From positions 5,952,001-6,016,000 of the forward strand of contig OZ023275.1 in NCBI GenBank assembly GCA_964007475.1: a stretch of 64,000 nucleotides of DNA, given 5' to 3'. Position numbers and translations under genes: made by a program. The stretch is from Hybos culiciformis (taxonomy: Eukaryota; Arthropoda; Insecta; Diptera; Hybotidae). The notes beneath the pieces are model-generated. The model was not told where the DNA came from and did no database searches. It saw only the letters and a list, made by a program, of their open reading frames with translations. Shown here piece after piece: positions 1 to 10,978 of the stretch; within the stretch, counting starts at the first letter, position 1, and every line of letters begins with the position of its first letter.

Positions 1-3000
1 TAAGGTCAAAAGTTCTTATAATTTTTCTTCGACTAAAACAAATTCACAGTAGTAAAATTTTTTTAAAGTTTTTGAAAAAATTAATTTTTTTTATGAACAT
101 GGTAAAAAGTATTCCAATTTTTTTTTTTTTTCTTGATAATAAATTTCGTATTTTAACAAAAACGCTGTTTCCTCCACAACAAAAGAAGTTATGTGCATTT
201 CAATTAGGTTTTTTACGAGGAGTAGACAAACATTATTTAGTGTTGAGTAAAGTTTTTTCTTACTTTCAATAAACGTTTTAAAAATCGAGAAAAATAAGCT
301 GTTATTAAAGTGATACATCCCAATACTCCCCAATTCTTTAATATCAGTAAGTCACCACAAGACTTATTAGATAAAAATTTCGATGAAACACCATTCACAA
401 AATAAGAACATAAATATATATATGTATATACATTTTTTTTAATACAAATAGCTTATATGTACATTGATACAGATTGTACTAGATTTTAAAACTAAGCCAT
501 GAAATTTGTATACATATTTAATTTATGAAATTTATCTTAAAAAATTTGTTACTCGAGCAATATTATACATTTTTAACAATTTTGGAATTTAAAATTAATT
601 TCTTTACCCCGAAAATAATTTTTTTTTGAATAATTGAAACTTTATGCTGACCACAAATTTACAAAATAATAATCAATATATTAATAAACGGCGGCGCTGA
701 ATTTTTTTCTATTCATTAATTTTCTCATCTTTTTTTGTTTCTTTTAATTTTATTTTACTATAAAATAAGAGCTTTTTTAACGCAATTGTCTGGTTAAAAA
801 GCAATAAAATATGTGGCGACAAAAGTTAATGTGGTGATTGTCCTTGAGTTTTCTTTTTTTTCTTTGTTGGCTTTTCGGTTTTAGTAAAATTTTATTGATT
901 TTATTTAAATAGGACTGATTTTAATTGTTGACACAATTATTCAAGCCGAAAAAGAAAGGAATAATTATGGTCATGTCATGAATATTTTATGAATTTGCAT
1001 AAGATTTTTTTTTGTTTATGACTTAAAAGTTAGTTAAAATGTATTGAAAAAATTAATTTAATTGTTTTATCTGTGGCTATATATATTAATTTTTAAAGGG
1101 AGTAGTATAAGTATAAATAAAATATTCATTTGAGTATAAAAGAGGAAATCGTAAGTACTTTAAGTATCGGATAAAGAATATAAATACCTATTTAATATTT
1201 AATCAGAAACACCCTTTGGCTTTCTCGATTTCTCCTTAAACTTCAATTATTGAGATCTTGAAATTAAATTAAAGAAAAAAAATATGCATAATTTTCTCAT
1301 GAATTTATTATAACTATACAGTATACATCTATGTTTAGAAAATAAATAAATTAAATAATAATAATCATGTTTGATCAGAAATTTAAATTTTCAAATGATA
1401 CTAACAAGTTATAAGAAAATGAATTATCCTAAAAATATAAATAATAGGTAGATAGAAATAATAACATTTATGTTTTACATTATTTTTTATTTAAACATAA
1501 TAAAGCTTTACTATACATCTCATTTTCAAGCAATCTTTAGGTGTATTCATATAAATTATTCAATATTTCTACTTTTGTGTTTCAAGTCATTGAATTTGAT
1601 ATTAAGTTCAGATAATGTAACATTTAATTAACATATATTCTTCAGTGGTCCAACTAAACATGGTTATTTAAAGACAAAAAGAAGATTCAACAACATTTAA
1701 GAAAACATAATTACCATTCATATATGTAGAGAAGATATTATTTTTTCGAAGAACATGAATCGGCTGATAGTATAAGCTTGGAAAATTTAAAGTACTCTAA
1801 AAAAATAATTGAAGAATTTTAAATAATTCTAAAGCTCATCGCAGTCTCTGAAATATTCATCTTATTATACTTTTAATATAATTTCAAAATATATTCTATT
1901 GTTTTTTAATAAATTTATAGAATAAATATTTCTATTTTAAATTTTCCGTCATATTCATGAAAGTGTTTAATTTATACATCATGTATTTATGATGATGTGA
2001 ATTTACATGTGTGCGGTATTTTTTCGTTTAATTTAACATCAAAGAATAAAATTTTAATTTTAAATAACAATATGGTGTTTACATTTTCTCATCATTCCAA
2101 TTTTTTGAAAACAATGAATTTCTAGAATAAAAATACCAATTAAGACTTTTAAGATTTAAGAGAGAATTATTGTTTTTGTCAACAATAAATAATTTTTAAT
2201 TCAATTATTAAAAATCTAAATATTTTATTTTTAGTAAAATTAAGCTCAAAAAACTTTGTTCATTTTTTTGTTTTTTATTTATATTTTAAAACCATCAAAA
2301 TCATTTATGTTGACATGTACACGACTTTTAGCGACACCGTATTGAAAAGAAAGATGTGGCATAGAAAATGCCACAAGCAAATTGTTTCAAATTAACTTTA
2401 TAAACATAAAAAAAAAATTGTTGAAAACAAATATTTTATTTTTAACTTAATTTGACATGACATAACGTTAAACAATAGAAATTCATAAATATTATGTATA
2501 AATTAATTTAAATAGTATTACTATATAATACCTACATAAAGTGGTTTGTTATAGAAAACATTGAAATGGAAATTCATATTCGAGAATAAAAACGTGTAAA
2601 AGAAGTTTGGATTTATTGATTGGCTGGAGAAAAAATCTGAGACCATTAAATAAAGTATCAACCTTTTACATCAAGAACTTCTGCGCTAAAGCCCGCACAT
2701 AGGAATAAGCAATATTATAAAAATAGAAAAAAAATACTTATGTGCGGAATTAATTTTGAAAAATAAAAAAAATAAAAAATAAAAACATTAAAGTATTATG
2801 TAATCCACTTTATATAGCAATTTCTTTTATTCCGATATTAATTTTAATGTAAAATTAATTTTGTATTAGCTTCACTAATTCTAATTATTATTATTCTTTT
2901 TTTTTTCGAATTTCTGCAAAAACTTTTTATTTATATAAAAATCATTGGTTTGAAAAATCAACTAAATTAAATTAAATAGTTTATTAAATAACTTCTACTA

Positions 3001-3832
3001 CATGTACAATATTATGTAGTATGTGCATTTATTTCCAATGTCAAAATACTACGAATAAACTTTTAATGAAAAATAATTTCATTAATTTTATTAATTGTTT
3101 TTGAAAATAAATAAAAACCACAATTATAACTAGATTATAGAATAAGTACAACGTTTTTATTTTTTTCCTGATAAAAATGTGTAAATGTAATAAAAAAAAA
3201 TGCTAGAATTATGGTCAAAACAGTGAATTTTCAGTTGAGATTTTAAGCTTATGATGGACAATCTCGGTGCATAAGCATAAAAATTGCAACTTCAAGTATT
3301 TTCATTCGAAAATGTTAAAGACCAGGAGAGAACATATTATATAATTTTTTTAAATGCCCTTTCGAACAACTTAAATTAAAGCTCGATTCAATTTTTATCC
3401 TCTCCAGTCACGATTATCTTCCATTCTACGTTGTTTTTTTTTTTTTAATGTCACTAGAAAATATCAAAAACTTAGTACAAAGATTTTTTTTTTATTATAT
3501 CTTTCCCAATTTCAAAAGCATACTAATCCTAATTAAAATAAAAAAAAAAAATTTCTTTTAGTTGGAATAATATTTATTCATTAATCCTCATCCTAAATTA
3601 AAAAACATAAATAAAAACTCATTTTTGTCCTAAAAAAAAAGATACTATTTCTTTAATAGTTCATAAATTCATAATGTTGTAATTAATGAATATCATTTTC
3701 TTTGAAAATAAATTATTATTATATACAAAAAATAAATTTAACGTAAAAAAATTGTAAAGAAAATATTATAAAAAAAATAAATAAAAAAAACATTAAAAAT
3801 AAAAAAAATAAAAATCATGTTACAAAAATAAT
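1..3832. other. AT-rich noncoding DNA with one unexplained open frame
   Basis: Nothing here is assigned. Poly(A)/poly(T) runs and a short TA repeat (about 411-432) dominate. The minus strand at 229-488 has about 85 codons without a stop but no ATG or acceptor at its head; it includes NGVSSKFLSNKSCGDLLILK followed by a hydrophobic stretch. I list it as noticed, not as a gene. Confidence 0.5.
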
Positions 3833-3891
3833 TCATGTGGAAATAGAGGATGTAACCAACGGCAATTTTGTACCTTGGAAAATTGTGTCAC
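3833..3891 (-). CDS. Possible terminal exon of the unrecognised split gene
   Basis: On the minus strand an acceptor ending CATTTTTGCAG is followed by 59 nt that accept the single T passed on by exon 3 (T+GT gives Cys). The frame then reads CDTIFQGTKLPLVTSSIST and a TGA stop. With exons 1 to 3 this gives a protein of about 185 residues. The phase match and clean acceptor support it. Against it are the 12.7 kb intron it implies and the short length, which leaves room for chance. AT-rich, homopolymer-laden sequence follows the stop, as in a 3' untranslated region, but no decisive polyadenylation site can be named. Confidence 0.35.
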
Positions 3892-6800
3892 CTGCAAAAA
3901 TGTTTGCAAATAATGTTAGCATTTTTCCTTCAGTGATTACCATATTTACACTATAGAACTAAATGAGTTCTTAGCCTTTTAATACTATAATAATAAAAAA
4001 AATAAAAAAAGAAATAATAATTCTGAAGAGATTTCAATCTACGTTTTGCATATATATTTTTTATTTTGTACATAAATTCAGAATTAAGTAATTTCAGACC
4101 AAAGGGATATTTTTTTTTATAATTTTATATTAATATTAATAGAACTAAGCATAAATTTCACTCATCTCATTTTATATTTTCATTTCAAATTGTAATCAAA
4201 GTGAGGTGAGGCGAAAAAATTGAAAAAAATTTAGTTATTATAATAGATATTTATTTAGTTTAAGGTTTGACTTTTCGAAGCTCATTTTACGAAGACAAAT
4301 AAGACGTATCTAATTATACTTATTTCAAACTTAAAGCACATTGTAAATGAGATCGCTGTTATCAAAATTATAGGAGGATTTCCCAGCTCATACTTTAACT
4401 TTTTTATATATCTGTTCTTATAATTGTAGCAATACTCGACATAAAATTTTGAGTAGCTGATTTAGGACCGAGTTCTTTTTTTGACTGCATATTTCAACAA
4501 GTCATTCAAAATACTTGAGGAAAATTTCATTCTATATTTTGTTTGTTTGTTTTTTTGCAATCAATTCTATTAAAGAAGTTATCTTGATAGGAAAAATATA
4601 TTGTTGAACCTCGTTTCAGATAAATATCATAAAAATGCGTATACTAGGTATATAATTAACTTAAATGTATTTAAATTCAAAATAATAAAGTTGCTGTTGA
4701 TTTGATTGAGTAAATTTCCATTTGAGGTAAAAAAAACTTTATGTTATTTTATTTCAAAATCATAATAGATATCACGTTGATTCTTCAAGGCAATATTATT
4801 TTTAATGCAAATTTTTCAAAATATATGTACAATGTACTTATATAATTTGTATAGCTTTTGACAACACTTTCTAAAAAAAATTATCATAATGTTCTCTAGA
4901 TTATGTACATTTCATGAATGTATTATTAATATTTTCAAATCATAAATATTAATATTAATGAAATATTTTTGTTAGTCATAATAAAAATAACATTGTTCTC
5001 TACAAGTTATAATGTTGAAGTGAAAACATAGCAATGAGCTATTTTTAGGGAAATTTGTAAAGTTAAGGTATAAATTAAAAAAACTGAATGTATCCTAATT
5101 GTTTAAAGAACAATATATGACAATTTATGTAATTCCTATTATATTACTATAAATAAATATAAAAATAAAATGAACATCTAATGAATGAAAGAAAATGTTG
5201 ATCTTATCTCCATAATACACAATAGCATGATCTATGATTAGTAACATTATTATTACAGTTTTATTTTTGACGTTTTAGTCAAACTAAAAAAAAAGAGGAA
5301 ATACCTAATTCCAATTTTGATCAAGATTTGTAAACTACAAATAACAGTATGTACATGAAAAGGTTTTACATTAATTTGACTAAATTCAGATTCTTTTCAA
5401 GAATGCAGCTGACGAATCCTACTTTGTATAGTTCTCAAAAGAAGAACGTAATAAATTTTATTTTTATTAACATAAATATGAATTTTTAATTTGTTATCAA
5501 TGTTATACTAATATTGGAGAATTAGTAGAAAGAATTGTATTTTAGTCTTTTATAATTCTGATAAGTTCATTATAAGATTCATCGTTATAATCATCCTCAA
5601 AACTGGGTGCACACACCATACAACTGAATATAATCTAATAACGATTTTTTTTAAAAATAAGGATAAAAATAAACAGAAGTATAATACGAGTATAGCATTA
5701 ATAAACACTTTTATGTGCACAAACATAACATTATAAACTATATTTAAAAAAAAAAAAAAATAGAAAATTTCACATCTAGTAAATTTAAGTTATGAAATTC
5801 ATGAAAACTTTCAAGACACATAATTTAAATTTTTGGCGACTAAACATATGATTTCATTACTTCCTTATGTTGCTAATTTTTCAATGCAGTGTTGCCAATA
5901 AAGATGATGTTTTTGGAAAAAACAATTGTTGTGTGCAATGTTAAAAAGATTATACTTGGGATAAAATAGCTGGGTTTAAAATGAAAATTAATATTCTAGG
6001 AGACAAAGAAAAGAGTATATATTTTTAATTCTGAAAATATTATTTATTAGCTGATTGTATTTCTTATTTTTAAATTGTACGTATATAGAATTGAAAATAA
6101 AATTTTAAATTTTTAATTATTTTGACAATGACTCAATAGTGTGTAGTTTAATATTAGTCTATATTTTAAGGTCATAATTTAGTATTTTAGTCACTGAAAT
6201 TTGACAAACTGAAATTTGACTTACCTATATTAAGCATTATAAGAAAATAAATCGAATTTTATTAACTATATTTAAAATTATATAAAGCCGAACTATTTAA
6301 GCTTTTAATATTACTAAGAATGATTTAATGTTGCGACTAATGAACAAAAACAAAATATCGAGTACCACTCTGCTTTTATGTGGTAATTATGGTAAAACTT
6401 AAGTTCTACTGTAGGTCCAATATAAATTTTGCAGACATCGCCTTCTCCTCATCACAAACATACAAACTCTAAAACATTATAGTATTCTTAATTAAAAGTT
6501 TTAATACTATATATTCGATACAGATGATATATTTATTTATTAAAAATATAATTTTATGTACAAACCGAATTTTAACTTGAGTGTGTACAAAAATGAACAT
6601 AATCTTAACAAAAAATATACTTAATTTAATTTGTGTAAATTTTTCATTTTTCGTAATCTGGATAATGAAATCAAAACATACTACGGATAACCTTTTTTAT
6701 TATATTTTTCAAACATTAGAGCAAAAAAAATGGATAAATAAGAATAAAAAGAAGTTAATTTCGTAAGATAACATATTACATACATAATATAATGCGGGCG

Positions 6801-9382
6801 TAATTTTCATTGTGTATAATCTAACTGTCATGATTGCTCCAGTGCCCTAATTTTATTTTACTCAGCTTCACAAATTTATTAAATTATAATCGTGATTTTG
6901 CTTCAAAAAAAAAATTTTTTTTTCTCTTCTTTTTATGCGTAAATTAAATGTTTATTTTGTGTGGTACTAATTTGAGAAATCGACATTTCGGCGCCAAAAT
7001 GTCTTCACAAGTTTTTTTTCTTATACATAATATTCAAATGTAGATTAATATTTTTTTTTCAAAATTTTTATTCTGGTGGTTTTTTGTATATGAAAATTTG
7101 TAATTTTTTTTTTTGGGAGAAATGATTTGTAAATAAACTCAAAAAAAAAAGAGAGAGAAAACTTGTTGATTAATTTGCATTGTCAATTTTAGAATTTAGA
7201 TTAGAAAATTCAAATTAAATTTACTTCGTATAAAAATTTGTTTTTAGATTTCTTATTATGTCGTCGTCTTATATTTATTGTAGCGCTGGGTGAAAATTGT
7301 TTTTGTACAAATAATAAACATTTTTTTTTGTTGGTTGAAAAAATTTAAATGAAAATACTTTCCGCACATTTTTGATAAATTTTATTTTTTTTTATATTCA
7401 AATTTATATTTTTTTTTACGAAAACGTCATTTTATTTATTTCAGGAAATTTTAAGCTTTTAACAAGAGATTTACCTTTTATTTTTCAGATGCAATTATTT
7501 TTAATTATTTTTCCAACAAAGTATCAATTACTATAAAATTAACATAAAGCCTGTAACACTATAGGTTTCTGTACTAATTCGGCACAAATGGACTCATGTT
7601 GATTATTTTTGCAGTTTAATATCCCATTTTTCAACAAAATGAAAAATCGAACCATATATTTTCATTTTATGTCTGTCCGTTGGTCTCTCCGCCCGTCCCA
7701 CTTTAAAATGCGTATATTTATGAATGCGAAAATATGCGTAATTTTGTTCACGTTCAGCCAAGCTAAATGTTGAGATTCTCCGGTTACGAGTTTATGAATT
7801 AGAATCTCAGGATTTTGATCAAAATCAGTATTGGAGGAATATAGACGTTAATTAAAGGAACCTTAAAACTTGGTCCAGGCTTGTATCTGAGGATTCTGGC
7901 TAGGGACTAAAAATGGATTTCATTGAAAATTAGTACATGACTATAATATGTCGATTGAAGGAAAATAAAAAAACATATTAAGCTCCCAATTGTGTGCCAA
8001 GTATTCAAACTGGTGTATGAAAAAATAGTTCGGCTTGAAATAATATATATGGATCGACATCGACTGTTAAAAAATTGTAAGTCGGAAACGAGACATAAAC
8101 TTCAATCTTTATTACCGAACTGTCAGACTTTAAGCTGATGTTTATAAGAATAAAAGTTTTCATCCAACATAAAGACTTTAAGTTTAATCTTTTTTTTTTT
8201 TTGCACACAAAAAGAACATTTATGTTTTGAAAAATGACGATTGTTTTTGCCCAAACAAAATTTTAAATACGAAAAAAGAAAAGAAAAAAAAATTGATTTA
8301 GGAAAGGAAAAATCTAAAAAAAAAAAGGTTTGTATTTTACATTAAAAAAAGTTAAAATGAAAAGTTTTCTTATTTTCATTTCTTATCTTGTACATAAAAG
8401 TTTCCAAACTTTTTAATATATTCAAATTTACTTTTCAATTTTATTAAAAAAAAAAAGAAAAAAAAATATGCTTTACGAGGAAAAATATAGTAAGTGGTTA
8501 TTTACCCTTTTTCCCAATAATATGAACTTTATTAACTTCAAATTTATAAATGATACCTTGAAAGATTATTTTCATATATCGACTTTTTAGAGAAATGAGA
8601 GATTCATAAATCCAAAATATTGAAAATATTAAATTTATCATATTAAAATGTAATAAATATCAATTGCAATTGACTCTGTTTAAATATTAAATTCATTTGA
8701 ATGAAAAATCAAAAAATTATATAAATTTATTTTTTGCTTGAAAATTTTGTCGGCCACAAGTTAAAAAGTCATAATCAAATATTTGAGTTTGCACAAAAAA
8801 TATATTATGTGAATAAATAAAAATAGTATTTCAGAAAAACAAATTAAAAATTGTGTATACTTGAGTTTACAGAAAGTTTTAACCTATTTAACAAGTTAAC
8901 CACAATAAAAAATCAAAAGAAAAAAAGTTAAAGTTAAAGGTAGAAAGTTCATAATGGAAAAGTTTTAAGTTTTGAATTAAGTACATATAAAATAATCTCA
9001 ACAAAAGACAAATAAAAAAAATTAATATTTAAATAAATTTATACAATATGGGGGCTGTTTTGTTTTTATCTACGCTTCTCGTTTATTTACTGGATTCTTG
9101 AAAAAAAAAACCTTTCACATTTGACAACAAACATACATTTTTAAATTCCAAAATTTGTTTAATAGAGCTGTTCGATTTGTGTTTTTTTTTTCAAGCTTTT
9201 GCGTTTCATATTTCAGGGAAATCTTTTATCATGATGGTTGTCGGATTCAAAACAAAATTTTTGGAATTTTACGGGCTAATAAGAAGAAAATATATTTTTC
9301 AAGCATACATTTAATATTTATAAATTAAATTGAATTATAATCAACTTAGATTTGGTTGAAATAGAATTTATTGAACACAAGG
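3892..9382. other. Intronic or intergenic AT-rich DNA
   Basis: Apart from the candidate exon at 5542-5623, nothing coding is seen. A less AT-rich stretch at about 7560-7960 contains TCTGTCCGTTGGTCTCTCCG and similar mixed sequence; it reads like an old dispersed repeat but has no clear ends. Confidence 0.5.
5542..5623 (-). CDS. Alternative or unrelated terminal exon candidate
   Basis: An acceptor-like site (ATTAGATTATATTCAG) precedes 82 nt that read CMVCAPSFEDDYNDESYNEL and then IRIIKD before a TAA stop. The acidic, Tyr/Asn-rich peptide is more protein-like than the surrounding AT-rich DNA. The phase requires two bases from the previous exon. Exon 3 at 16576 offers that only if a weaker donor four bases further on (GTACAT) replaces GTGAGT. 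It may be an alternative 3' end, the end of another minus-strand gene, or chance. Low confidence. Confidence 0.2.
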
Positions 9383-9522
9383 ATAATATTCAGGGCCGGC
9401 GAAACAGCCCCGCAAGCGCTGCGTGGCAGGGAGGCGCCAGCTTATAAGGGGCGCCAAAAAAAAAGTAACCCTTTTCATTAAATTTTCATTAAATTTTAAA
9501 GAATTTACGAATACTAATATAA

Positions 9523-9583
9523 TTTCACAATTTACAGCAGGTTTGTTTTTAATTTTCACAATTTACAGCAGGTTTGTTTTTTT
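9523..9583. repeat. 31-bp tandem duplication inside the hAT element
   Basis: Two near-identical copies of a unit containing TTCACAATTTACAGCAGG lie head to tail, separated only by short T/A variation. It is probably a replication slip after insertion. Confidence 0.7.
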
Positions 9584-9684
9584 TTTTGCCAAAAAATACA
9601 TTAAATAACATTTTGTTTTTATTTGATCGTGTAAAACGTGCCTTATGAAAGTGACTACTTTTTTCCTGTAGGGCAGACAATTTT

Positions 9685-9716
9685 TTTTGACAACCAAAGA
9701 CTTTTGGTTGTCAAAA
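9685..9716. repeat. Perfect 14-bp hairpin inside the hAT element
   Basis: The arms TTTTGACAACCAAA and TTTGGTTGTCAAAA flank a 4-base loop. It lies between the duplicated segment and the transposase relic. It may be a leftover terminal repeat of a nested small element or a chance palindrome; no duplicated target can be recognised around it. Confidence 0.6.
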
Positions 9717-9808
9717 CAATTCTGTTGACATTTTATTTAAATTTATTTTTTTAAATAAAAATCTAACCATAATGTGAAATATATAATGATAAGTACGTGA
9801 AATAATCT

Positions 9809-10042
9809 AATTTATCAATTTGTTTAAGAATTTTACTAACATTGCCAGTTTCTATTGCAAGTGCTGAGAGATCATTTTCTAAATTAAAATTAATAAAAAC
9901 ATATCTCAGGTCTACCATGTCACAGCAACGAATTTCTGGGCTTGCCCTTATATCAATTGAACATGAGCTGCTTGACCAATTAGATATATCGGATATAATT
10001 AATGACTTTGCTAGTGTAAAAGCTAGGAAAATTAAGTTTTAA
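9809..10042 (+). pseudogene. hAT transposase C-terminal dimerisation fragment
   Basis: The frame runs from after a stop at 9803 to TAA at 10042, with no usable ATG at its head. It contains LTLPVSIASAERSFSKLKLI followed by KTYLRSTMSQQRISGLALIS and IEHELL. This matches the C-terminal dimerisation region of hAT transposases of the type related to zinc-finger MYM-type 1 proteins: a Pro-Val-Ser/Thr-x-Ala-Ser-x-Glu-Arg-x-Phe-Ser core, then an Arg-Ser-x-Met box. The zinc finger, catalytic core and insertion domain are missing, so it is a deletion relic rather than a gene. It lies inside the 920-bp element in the orientation expected for an end-proximal 3' transposase piece. Confidence 0.85.
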
Positions 10043-10330
10043 TTTAATAATTAATAATAATAATGAAGCAATATTATTTTTAATTTATTATTTTTATTTT
10101 AAATAATTTATTTTTTATTTCGTTATTTTATTTTATAATTTTGTTTTGTTATTTAGTTTATCAATGAGTTGGTAATTTTTATTTGTTTTTGTATCTATAT
10201 TAAATAAATAAAAAAAAACAAAAAAAATTCATTATGTTTGAATATTGAGCGCCAAAAAATTATTTCGCAGGGGAGCGCCAATTTTTTTTTCAATCGTAGC
10301 ACCGGCCCTGATAATATTATATTTCGCTTC

Positions 10331-10421
10331 TCTTTGAATCTATAAAATAGAATCTATAAAATAAACTATATCTATATCTGAACTACATCTGAATCTATAA
10401 AATAAACTATAAAATAGATTC
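10331..10421. repeat. Short tandem and inverted AATCTATAAAATA repeats
   Basis: Units of the type GAATCTATAAAATAAACTAT recur about four times just right of the hAT element, with one inverted copy (ATAGATTC) at the end. No coding potential is seen. Confidence 0.6.
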
Positions 10422-10582
10422 AAAAGCAAAATTAATGTAATAAATTGATTTGCACATTCATATTTTCTCCTATAATCCTCACTAATTCCAGCTGTAATTA
10501 TTAGGCCAACTACGATTTTTCATATATTCCTGTGTCTATAACCCCTAATAAATTTAGCATTCACCAGAACTATAGACCATAA

Positions 10583-10978
10583 TAAAGGAGACTTGGTACC
10601 AGTTTTAATTTTTCGTCCCATTTTTTTTTTTGAAAAGCAGTTTTAGATTATTTTAAAATTAAATTTAGAAAAAACATTTCATTCACAACCTCCGAACTGG
10701 TTGATACTTTAAAAGGGTATAAGACTTTTTAGAATCGGTTATGGCTAAGTGCTCGAAATCTCTTCAAAACCATTGTTATGTGTCACAAAATGGTTTTGAA
10801 GAGATTTCGAGCACTTAGCCTTAACCGATTCTAAAAAGTTTTATGTCATTTTAAACTATGAAACATTCCTGAGGTTGTGAATGAAATGTTTTTTTTAAAT
10901 TAAACTTAAAAATAATCTAAAACGGCTCTTCAATCAAATTTTGGGACAAAAAATCCAAACTGGTGCCAAGTCCTCTTA
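10583..10978. mobile_element. Palindromic (foldback) MITE, copy 1
   Basis: The 396-bp sequence folds on itself almost end to end. The left arm 10583-10774 and right arm 10789-10978 are complementary, with a loop of about 14 bases. Near-perfect inner stretches include CGAAATCTCTTCAAAACCATT with its complement. Ends read TAAAGGAGACTTGG and, complemented, TAAGAGGACTTGG, suggesting a TA target as in Tc1/mariner-type elements. There is no coding capacity. A second copy lies at 25709-26070 and a decayed one at 50616-50750. It sits inside the long third intron of the split gene, if the 3833-3891 exon is real. Confidence 0.85.

Larger units (their letters stand above)
9391..10310 (+). mobile_element. 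Non-autonomous hAT element with 8-bp target duplication
   Basis: The element is 920 bp long. The left end begins CAGGGCCGGCG; the right end, complemented, begins CAGGGCCGGTG. It is flanked by perfect 8-bp duplications ATAATATT at 9383-9390 and 10311-10318, the hallmark of hAT transposition. Subterminal GGCGCC/GGCGCCA motifs occur near both ends and may be transposase-binding sites. Only the extreme C-terminal part of a transposase remains, near the right end, so the element could move only with a helper. Inside are a 31-bp tandem duplication (about 9523-9583) and a 14-bp perfect hairpin (9685-9716). The exact duplication suggests a fairly recent or well-preserved insertion. Confidence 0.9.

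Noticed and set aside
229..488. About 85 minus-strand codons without a stop, with a hydrophobic stretch
   Set aside because: There is no ATG and no acceptor at its head, other frames are also open at the same place on both strands, and the length is within chance for this composition.
6313..6441. Minus-strand frame reading GEGDVCKIYIGPTVELKFYH
   Set aside because: It looks protein-like but has stops immediately upstream, no good acceptor or donor, and only 43 codons.
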